NCBI GenBank assembly: GCA_002709235.1 | Contig: PAQI01000002.1 | Span: 1-64,000 of the forward strand | Direction: 5' to 3' | DNA length: 64,000 nucleotides | Source: Hirschia sp. | GTDB lineage: Bacteria > Pseudomonadota > Alphaproteobacteria > Caulobacterales > Hyphomonadaceae | Shown: in pieces, positions 58,158 to 64,000 of the stretch | Layout of the letters: each line of letters begins with the position of its first letter | Numbering within the stretch: position 1 is the first letter of the stretch | The notes under the pieces: generated by a model | Databases searched by the model: none | The model's input: only the letters and a program-made list of their open reading frames with translations | What the model was told of the DNA's origin: nothing | Translations under genes and position numbers: made by a program

Positions 58158-58757
58158 TCAGGCGATTTCTTTCTGAGAGGTCACGATCTTGCCCACCAGG
58201 CCATAATCGACAGCAGCTTCCGCACTCATCCAGAAGTCACGATCCGTGTCCTTCTTGATCTGCTCGAGCGGCTTGCCTGTGGCCGTTGCGAAAATCTGGT
58301 TCAGGCGTTCACGCATGCGGATGATTTCGCGTGCCTGGATTTCCACATCAGATGCCTGACCACCGACACCGCCGCGTGGTTCATGCAGCAAGAAGCGCGT
58401 ATTGGGCAGGGCGAAGCGGTTTTCCTTTTTCGCGGCTGCATAGATCAGGGCACCGGCAGATGCGACCCAGCCTGTGCCGAGAATTTTTACCGGTGCCGGA
58501 ACGAACTTGATCATGTCGTGGATCATGTCGCCGGATTCAACGTGTCCGCCAGGGGAGGACAATACCACAAGGATCGGATCGGTGCTCGCAGAAGACAGTG
58601 CCAGCAGACGTTCGCAGACACGACGTGCCTGCTTGTCGTCAATGCCCCCGGTCAGAATGATCGTGCGGGCCTTGAACAGTGCTTCCTCGAGGAAAGCATT
58701 CGGTTCACCGATCGGCTTGTCATCGGTTTCTTCATCGTCCATTCGGTAATTCATCAT
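58158..58757 (-). CDS. ClpP-like serine protease subunit
   Basis: 199 residues. The catalytic triad is retained: Ser100 in GWVASAGA (classical ClpP has Met rather than Ala after the Ser), His125 in LLHEPRGG and Asp174 in [12 protein letters not shown]. The [10 protein letters not shown] oxyanion strand is present. It lacks tig and clpX neighbours, unlike the main clpP operon, so it is probably a second paralogue. The N-terminal axial loop region is longer and acidic (DDEETDD). The start is uncertain between 58757, 58754 and 58805. Confidence 0.88.
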   Translation of the reverse strand: MMNYRMDDEETDDKPIGEPNAFLEEALFKARTIILTGGIDDKQARRVCERLLALSSASTDPILVVLSSPGGHVESGDMIHDMIKFVPAPVKILGTGWVASAGALIYAAAKKENRFALPNTRFLLHEPRGGVGGQASDVEIQAREIIRMRERLNQIFATATGKPLEQIKKDTDRDFWMSAEAAVDYGLVGKIVTSQKEIA

Positions 58758-59033
58758 GTCGCGCTTGTTAGCTCCCTGAAGGCGGGAATGAAATCTGAAC
58801 CCCATAGGTGAGGCGGCTTGGCCTGAAGGTCAATGGTGCCACGCCAACGCTGGGTGAGAAATCTGCCTATCCCGCCGGTGTAATCATTCAATTAACAGAA
58901 AGAAGTTGGAAAACGTACAAGGAATGACTGTGAAATTAGGCGGAATGGAAAATTTCCCTGTTCATCAAAGTTGACACGCGAAACATTGCTGCTGATTTGA
59001 AATCCCGAGGTTCAGACTACCAAGAGAGCAACA

Positions 59034-59444
59034 ATGAAAAGACTCATCTATGTCAGCACGGCGAGCGAAAATCTGGAGCTGTCAGACCTGAAAGCCATTC
59101 TTGATTCGGCAGTTGAACGAAATGTCAGCAAGAACATCACAGGGATTCTGATCTTCAACGGGCTTAATTTCATGCAGGTGCTGGAAGGTGCTGCGCAGGA
59201 TGTGGATGAGATTTATGCCCTGATCGTGTCGGATACACGTCATAGCGGCGTTATCACGATCTTGTCTGAAGATATCATCCAGCGTTGTTTCCCCAATTGG
59301 GCAATGCGGCTGAGCCACGTACCGACCGATGCCGAGAGCACCTCCCTGGACCTGTCAGAAATATGCGGTCCGATGGAGCTGCCGCAGCAGGTCCCACCAC
59401 ATGTTTCTCAACTGCTGAAAAGTTTCAACACCCTCAAGTCCTGA
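59034..59444 (+). CDS. Short BLUF-domain blue-light receptor
   Basis: 136 residues, essentially a BLUF domain alone plus a short tail. Key residues are Tyr6 in RLIYVS, Asn34 in SKNITGIL, Gln48 in FMQVLEG and the FPNWAMRL strand with Trp89. These bind FAD and make the light-driven hydrogen-bond switch. With no attached output domain it must act through another protein or through the downstream tail. AGAGAG lies before ATG 59034. It converges on a GNAT gene with one base between, so regulation by neighbours is not clear. Confidence 0.92.
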   Translation: MKRLIYVSTASENLELSDLKAILDSAVERNVSKNITGILIFNGLNFMQVLEGAAQDVDEIYALIVSDTRHSGVITILSEDIIQRCFPNWAMRLSHVPTDAESTSLDLSEICGPMELPQQVPPHVSQLLKSFNTLKS

Positions 59445-59445
59445 G

Positions 59446-60000
59446 TCAGCGATGCCTGGGGTTCAAAAGGCTGTTCAGCACATGGTCACACCATACGCCA
59501 TTGAGCCTCAGATAGGACTTTGCCAGTCCCTCACGCTCGAATCCAAGGCGGGCCAGAACTCTGGCAGAGCGTTCATTTTCCGGAATGTGATTGGCGCTCA
59601 GTCGATGCAGGTTCAATGTCCTGAATGAAAAATCTATAACGCTTTGAAGGCTCTGCGTCATCAGCCCCTGTCCTTCAAAGCTGCCATCCAGGGCATATCC
59701 CAGAACAGCCGACTGGAAGGCTCCTCGAACGATCTGGTCCATGCTGATTTGCGCAATGACCTGTTGCTCATCCACCAGCACCCATCGCAAGGCCGTTTCC
59801 TGACGCCTCTCACGTGCTGAGCGTCTGCGCACCGATTTCCAGTAGGATGTCGTGTAGAAAATATCCGTGCGTGCGGGTGAAAACGGTCGAAAACGTTCCC
59901 TGTTACGCTGTTGATAGTCCGCCAATTCCTCTGCCCTGGCGCATTCCAGCGGGATAAGCCGATAGGATTGGACCGGGAATGTCATCTGATCGGGGGACAT
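59446..60000 (-). CDS. RimJ/RimL-type N-acetyltransferase
   Basis: 184 residues. It has LGYALDGSFEGQGLMTQSLQ near 108-127, then NLHRLSANHIPENERSARVLARLGFEREG near 138-166, the pattern of ribosomal-protein acetyltransferases. The acceptor could be a protein N-terminus or a small amine. ATG 60000 is the only start considered. Confidence 0.88.
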   Translation of the reverse strand: MSPDQMTFPVQSYRLIPLECARAEELADYQQRNRERFRPFSPARTDIFYTTSYWKSVRRRSARERRQETALRWVLVDEQQVIAQISMDQIVRGAFQSAVLGYALDGSFEGQGLMTQSLQSVIDFSFRTLNLHRLSANHIPENERSARVLARLGFEREGLAKSYLRLNGVWCDHVLNSLLNPRHR

Positions 60001-60152
60001 GAAACCTGCCGGGCTGAATGGATAGCGAAACCCGGATCATGGCAAGCATTCGGGTCCGGGCCAAGCCCGCCCCTCAATCAGGCCAACTAATCATCCCAGT
60101 CGATCAGAAGGGCTGAACATGTCTGGGCAGGACAGGAGTGGTTCGCATATGA

Positions 60153-60188
60153 AAACACCACCGCAACATGAGTTGCGGTGGTGTTGAT
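60153..60188 (-). terminator. Rho-independent terminator of the UrcA gene
   Basis: AACACCACCGCAAC and GTTGCGGTGGTGTT form a perfect 14-bp stem with loop ATGA. TTTTC follows on the minus strand. It lies just after the UrcA stop. Confidence 0.85.
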
Positions 60189-60212
60189 GGATCTGGCGGA
60201 TCTAAGAACAGA

Positions 60213-60560
60213 CTAGCGGCTGGACGCCAGTTTCATGTCTGTGCTGTGCACGGCGCGCAGGTCAGGAGAGTTGATCGTGTCGACGGCGTCGTTGATCAGT
60301 CCGTTGATGCAGTCTGCATGCATCTTGTCCAGAACGGTATCGCTGATGGCTGAGCCGCGTGGGGTGCAGGCCTGATGTGCTTCGCGCTTCAGGCTGGCAT
60401 AGACTTTTGACGCACCTTCAGCTGTCGCCAACTGAGCGGGAGTGAAATCAAAGGCCATCGTGACTTCTTCGGTCTGTGCGCTGTCGGCAAGGGCGATGCC
60501 TGCTGTCATGAATGCGGCGGCAAATGCTGTCCCAAGTCCGAGGATTCTTGTCGTTTTCAT
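60213..60560 (-). CDS. UrcA family periplasmic protein
   Basis: 115 residues. A cleavable signal peptide ends near ALAD at residue 26. The mature part has two Cys residues (HQACTPRG and ADCINGL), typical of the UrcA family that is frequent in alphaproteobacteria. ATG 60560 has a perfect GGAGG site eight bases away. Function unknown. Confidence 0.85.
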   Translation of the reverse strand: MKTTRILGLGTAFAAAFMTAGIALADSAQTEEVTMAFDFTPAQLATAEGASKVYASLKREAHQACTPRGSAISDTVLDKMHADCINGLINDAVDTINSPDLRAVHSTDMKLASSR

Positions 60561-60634
60561 AGGGAATTCCTCCATTTTGTCCTGAAGGAGTTACGCCCCA
60601 TTTGCTTAATCATCAACTATATTATGTTCAAATA

Positions 60635-60682
60635 TGCGTGATTGTTGTGCGTGTTCATCAGTATACGCACAACAATTGCGCA
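60635..60682. promoter_or_regulatory. Long inverted repeat between the GST and UrcA genes
   Basis: Two 18-base arms (60635-60652 and 60665-60682) are inverted copies with two mismatches; the inner 12 bases (ATTGTTGTGCGT and its complement) match perfectly. It lies between the GST stop and the UrcA start. No T run follows directly, so it may be an operator or a weak terminator of the GST gene. Confidence 0.5.
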
Positions 60683-60696
60683 TAATTCAGTTATTT

Positions 60697-61347
60697 TTAC
60701 CCAATCATCATTTTGTCTATATCGACCATGATCAGCTTCTCGGCCAGGCCTGCCGATTTCCAGTCCGCATAGTCGGCATCTGCTTGCATCGTTTCAATAT
60801 ATCGCGTTCCGCTATCATCAACCGGCAGACGCCAACTCACAAACCGCGATACGACCGGGGCATAAAACGCATCCGCGATAGACCATTTTCCAAACAGGAA
60901 CGGCCCGCCTGAAACTTCCAGCCAGCGTGACCACAGCGCATTGATCCGAGCAGCATCGGCCAGTGCTGCTTTGTCCTCTTGTGGAGAAGATACAATGCAC
61001 TTCATGTTCATCGGGCAGGCCATGCGCAGATCGCGAAAGCCTGCATGCATCAACGCAGTGGCAGAGCGCGCTGCTGCCCGCTGCTGCGCATCTTCAGGCC
61101 ACAGGTCAGGTGCCTGTTCAGCCGCCCATTCGCTGATGGCCAGGCTGTCATAGATCGTGCCCTGATCTGTTTTCAGGACAGGTACCTGCCAGCCTTCCGA
61201 CACGGCACGAATACGCACCTGGCTATCATCCTGGCGCAAAGGAATGATGGATTCCTCAAAGCTGACGCCGGCTTTCTTCAGAGGTAGCCATCCGCGTAAG
61301 GACCAGGACGAATAGTTCTTGTTACCGATATAAAGTGTGTTGGTCAT
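60697..61347 (-). CDS. Glutathione S-transferase family protein
   Basis: 216 residues. The thioredoxin-like half has NKNYSSWSLRGWLPL near 9-23, where Ser residues lie at the glutathione site, then QVPVL and DSLAISEWAAE near 68-78. The helical half ends with SIADAFYAPVVSRF. ATG 61347 is the start supported by homology; the longer frame to 61578 overlaps the next gene. It lies 16 bases after the MTA phosphorylase stop, on the same strand. Confidence 0.9.
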   Translation of the reverse strand: MTNTLYIGNKNYSSWSLRGWLPLKKAGVSFEESIIPLRQDDSQVRIRAVSEGWQVPVLKTDQGTIYDSLAISEWAAEQAPDLWPEDAQQRAAARSATALMHAGFRDLRMACPMNMKCIVSSPQEDKAALADAARINALWSRWLEVSGGPFLFGKWSIADAFYAPVVSRFVSWRLPVDDSGTRYIETMQADADYADWKSAGLAEKLIMVDIDKMMIG

Positions 61348-61363
61348 CGAGAGGGCTCCGGTT

Positions 61364-62248
61364 TTACGGGCTGACGGACAGGGCGCGACCTGCCACAGCG
61401 TCCAGTTTTGCAAGCAAGGCCGGGTCGCGGGCGTCTGGCGAAGTGATGAGCGCAAAATCAAGGCATGTCTCAATGCCTTGCGGGCTGGGTGTGCGGGCGG
61501 TCTGGCCCAGATGTGAGGCCAGATTGCGCACGGTATCGCGACCAGCATGCGCATTGGCGTGCAGCACTTCCAGCACATTGGTTACCGAGACAGCATCGCT
61601 ATCCTCTCGCCAGCAGTCATAGTCCGTCACCATGGCCAGTGTCGCATAGGGAATCTCAGCTTCGCGTGCGAGCTTGGCTTCGGGCATATTGGTCATGCCG
61701 ATCACATCGCATCCCCATTGGCGGTAAAGCCTGCTCTCTGCGAGGGACGAAAATTGTGGTCCCTCCATCGCCAGATAGGTGCCGCCACGATGCACGGTGA
61801 CACCCGCCTTGATGGCGGCATCGGCCGCCAGGCTACCAAGGCGCTCACACACAGGATGGGCCATTGAGACGTGCGCAACCAATCCGTCACCGAAAAAGCT
61901 CTTCTCACGAGCAAAGGTGCGATCGATGAACTGATCGACCAGCACGAAGTCACCGGGCTTGTAGTCTTCACGTAGTGAACCGACGGCGGACAGAGACAGG
62001 ATATCGGTCACGCCCGCACGTTTCATCACATCGATATTGGCGCGGTAATTGAGTTGGCTTGGACCGATCCTGTGCCCTCGTGCATGACGGGGCAGAAAGA
62101 CCAGTTCGATACCGGCAAACCGTCCCCGGAACAGCTGGTCGGACGGGGCTCCAAACGGGCTTTCAATCGTCTCCCAGCGAGCTTCCTCCAACCCGTCAAT
62201 ATCATAAAGGCCTGATCCACCGATCACACCAAGGGTCCAGTTGGTCAT
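61364..62248 (-). CDS. S-methyl-5'-thioadenosine phosphorylase
   Basis: 294 residues. It shows GGSGLYD at the N-terminus, LPRHARGHRIGPSQLNYRANI near 53-73, MEGPQFSS and GMTNMPEAKLAREAEI near 190-205, which define MTA phosphorylase rather than purine nucleoside phosphorylase. It splits methylthioadenosine from polyamine synthesis to adenine and methylthioribose-1-phosphate. ATG 62248 has GGAG nine bases upstream. Confidence 0.92.
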   Translation of the reverse strand: MTNWTLGVIGGSGLYDIDGLEEARWETIESPFGAPSDQLFRGRFAGIELVFLPRHARGHRIGPSQLNYRANIDVMKRAGVTDILSLSAVGSLREDYKPGDFVLVDQFIDRTFAREKSFFGDGLVAHVSMAHPVCERLGSLAADAAIKAGVTVHRGGTYLAMEGPQFSSLAESRLYRQWGCDVIGMTNMPEAKLAREAEIPYATLAMVTDYDCWREDSDAVSVTNVLEVLHANAHAGRDTVRNLASHLGQTARTPSPQGIETCLDFALITSPDARDPALLAKLDAVAGRALSVSP

Positions 62249-62428
62249 GGGATGAAACTCCGTCCTGATTCCTGACATCGGAGTTATGGGCGCTTGGAGG
62301 TTTCTGTCAAAGCCTCACACCTCACAAGCGCTTGAGTACACGCAGTGAAATTGATCACATGTGCAGATCGTTTCACGGTTTGATGATATGCTGAATGTAT
62401 TTGGTTGCAGGATGATGAGGTGACGCAC

Positions 62429-62788
62429 ATGGGCGTGACGGGGATTGGTGGCTTTTTCTTTCGGGCAAAGGATCCGGACGCAATGCGCGCCTGGTATGTG
62501 GAACATCTTGGTGTTGGGTCCTCGCCCTATGGGGCGTGGGACACGCAGGCAGGTCCAAGCGTATTTTCTCCCTTTGCTGACGACACGGATTACTTTGCAG
62601 CAGATCGCCAATGGATGCTCAATCTGCGTGTGGACGGACTTGATGATCTTTGCACCAGGCTACGTGAAGCGGGGATCGAGGTCATCACGAAACCTGAATG
62701 GGATATGCCGGGCGTAGGCCGTTTTGCGCGCATCCATGACCCGGAAGGCAATCCGATCGAGCTGTGGCAGCCAGATTCGTCCGACTGA
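62429..62788 (+). CDS. VOC-family (glyoxalase-like) protein
   Basis: 119 residues, a single VOC domain pair: GFFFRAKDPDAMRAWYVEHLG near 8-28 and RFARIHDPEGNPIELWQP at the end, which holds a metal-binding Glu. Substrate unknown. GAGG lies eight bases before ATG 62429. Confidence 0.82.
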   Translation: MGVTGIGGFFFRAKDPDAMRAWYVEHLGVGSSPYGAWDTQAGPSVFSPFADDTDYFAADRQWMLNLRVDGLDDLCTRLREAGIEVITKPEWDMPGVGRFARIHDPEGNPIELWQPDSSD

Positions 62789-62817
62789 CACAAAAGATTT
62801 CATCAAATCACAAAGAA

Positions 62818-62849
62818 AATGGGAGGCAACGTTACCGCAGCCTCCCATT
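62818..62849 (-). terminator. Terminator of the cytochrome bc1 operon
   Basis: AATGGGAGGC and GCCTCCCATT form a perfect ten-base stem. On the minus strand TTTTCTTT follows. It lies between the convergent VOC and cytochrome c1 genes. Confidence 0.8.
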
Positions 62850-62874
62850 GGAACTGTTAGTCTGGTGCGCGCAA

Positions 62875-63789
62875 CTAGTGCTCTACATTGCGCCAGATCT
62901 GCTTGTAGGACAGGAAGACCAGCACTGCGAGGATGAACAGGTAGATCAATGTGACCAGGCCCATCTGCTTGCGGATCTGTGCCTTGGGCTCTGAAGCCCA
63001 TGCCAGGAAGGTCACGACATCCTCAGCCATCTGGTGAACACTGGCTGGTGTTCCATCGTCAAATTCCACACCATCCTCGAAGAGAGGAGGTGACATTGCC
63101 AGGAAACCACCAGGCGGCAGCATCTCATAGGCATGCGCCGACTCGTCGCCTTCGTGGCGGTGACGCGGGTCGCCGCCCCATTGTGGGGTCACATCACCCG
63201 CAAAATAAGGGTTGTAATGCTGACTGGCATTGGACGTGTCGAGCAGAGCATATTTGGTGCTCATCTCTTCTTCTGTCGGATATCCAACCAGAAGCGAGTA
63301 GATATAGTCAGCACCACCACTGCGCGCCTTGACGATGACCGAGAGGTCAGGTGGCAAGGCACCATTGTTTGCATAACGCGCTGTCGCATCATTTGCGAAG
63401 GGCGCTGGGAAGGGGTCGGACGTCAGGCGTGTCCGGGTCGTATCCGAGCCATCTTCCTGATTGATGATGTCAACTTCAGCTGTTGAAGAGGCCAGAGCCT
63501 TCACAACCGGGTTGTCATTCGGGTTTGGATAATCCGGGTCATAGAACGGTCCGTTCTTCATGCCCAGATTACGGAAATTGATGAGATCCATCGAGTGACA
63601 GGCCGCACAGACCTCGCGATAGACCTTGTAGCCGCGTTGCAGCTGGGCCTGATCGAAGGTTCCGAAGAAACCTTCAAAGGTCCAGCCTTCTTCCGGCCCG
63701 TGAGGGTGCTTGCCACCGCCGGCTGCATGGGCTGCTGTCGCCAGGCCAAGCGAGGCGGCAGCAACAAGCAGGAGTTTCATGATACGCAT
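62875..63789 (-). CDS. petC: Cytochrome c1 of the bc1 complex
   Basis: 304 residues. It has a signal peptide (cleaved near AHAAGGG), a single CAACH haem-binding motif near 60-64, the MSPPLFEDGVEFDDG stretch with the distal Met ligand near 230, and a C-terminal membrane anchor (about 275-297). It passes electrons from the Rieske protein to cytochrome c. ATG 63789 has GGAG ten bases upstream. It follows the cytochrome b gene by 14 bases. Confidence 0.95.
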   Translation of the reverse strand: MRIMKLLLVAAASLGLATAAHAAGGGKHPHGPEEGWTFEGFFGTFDQAQLQRGYKVYREVCAACHSMDLINFRNLGMKNGPFYDPDYPNPNDNPVVKALASSTAEVDIINQEDGSDTTRTRLTSDPFPAPFANDATARYANNGALPPDLSVIVKARSGGADYIYSLLVGYPTEEEMSTKYALLDTSNASQHYNPYFAGDVTPQWGGDPRHRHEGDESAHAYEMLPPGGFLAMSPPLFEDGVEFDDGTPASVHQMAEDVVTFLAWASEPKAQIRKQMGLVTLIYLFILAVLVFLSYKQIWRNVEH

Positions 63790-63803
63790 CTGATCAATTC
63801 TCC

Positions 63804-64000
63804 TCAGGCGTCGTCGCGGGGGGCTGCAGCGTTGGCGGCACCCGGTACGGGTGTGCCTCCAGCAGAGCCTTGGCCGTGTTTACCGAGCACGCTGTCAGCG
63901 ATCGACAGCGGGCGAGGCTTGGGCTTCTCGATGATGCCGAGGATCGGCAGGATCACCAGGAAGTAGGCGAAGTAGAAGAAGGTCAGGAATTGCGCCGCCC
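63804..64000 (-). CDS. petB: Cytochrome b of the bc1 complex, C-terminal part (cut by right edge)
   Basis: Sixty-four residues up to the stop. They start inside the last membrane helix (FLTFFYFAYFLVILPILG), followed by IEKPKPRPLSIADSVLG and a Gly/Ala/Pro-rich tail. This is the C-terminal end of cytochrome b in the fbc operon. The start lies outside the window. Confidence 0.88.
   Translation of the reverse strand, partial: AAQFLTFFYFAYFLVILPILGIIEKPKPRPLSIADSVLGKHGQGSAGGTPVPGAANAAAPRDDA

Noticed and set aside
58152-58811. 219-codon plus-strand frame
   Set aside because: It mirrors the ClpP-like gene, which has an intact catalytic triad.

Overview
The window is a gene-dense stretch of a moderately GC-rich bacterial chromosome. 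Several genes point to an alphaproteobacterium, most plausibly a stalked or marine group such as Hyphomonadaceae/Maricaulaceae: a separate cytochrome b and c1 pair, a zf-CHCC protein, DUF6111 and DUF1285 proteins, an UrcA protein, a DUF2793 protein and TTG/GTG starts. The family is inferred and was not tested. I saw no rRNA, tRNA, CRISPR array, transposase or integrase.

Positions 1-30028 are a surface-polysaccharide locus. It holds five cytoplasmic or membrane-linked glycosyltransferases (one cut by the left edge), a GT-C-type membrane glycosyltransferase, a flippase-like membrane protein, a SAM methyltransferase, and GDP-mannose 4,6-dehydratase plus GDP-4-keto-6-deoxymannose reductase (route to GDP-D-rhamnose). 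It also has a Wzm/Wzt ABC exporter and a mannose-1-phosphate guanylyltransferase fused to an AGE-type isomerase. The set resembles ABC-dependent D-rhamnan/mannan O-antigen loci. It also carries oddities: a polysaccharide pyruvyl transferase fused to a ferredoxin-NADP reductase and translationally coupled to an FrhB-type iron-sulfur flavoprotein; a Wzt with a very long acidic tail; a tail-fibre-like DUF2793 protein; and a lipoprotein that shares a domain with the GT-C enzyme.

Positions 30043-39250 hold an ABC ATPase without a permease, glmM, a zinc-finger protein, a DASS transporter, a LuxR-type regulator and a cysD-cysNC-cysQ sulfate-activation operon ended by a terminator. Positions 39269-48239 hold an MscS-type channel, a GNAT enzyme and a four-gene minus-strand operon (moxR, DUF58, DUF4159/BatA-like, VWA/GATase-like).

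Positions 48274-64000 are mixed housekeeping and sensory genes: DUF1285, a CoA-type Nudix hydrolase, DUF6111, a CCA-adding enzyme, hemF, a nitrilase-family amidase, a Bcr/CflA exporter, rlmJ, a TIR-domain membrane protein, a ClpP-like protease, a short BLUF photoreceptor, GNAT, UrcA, glutathione S-transferase, MTA phosphorylase, a VOC protein, cytochrome c1 and the end of cytochrome b (cut by the right edge).

The strongest leads for new biology are the FrhB plus pyruvyltransferase-FNR redox module and the tailed Wzt.
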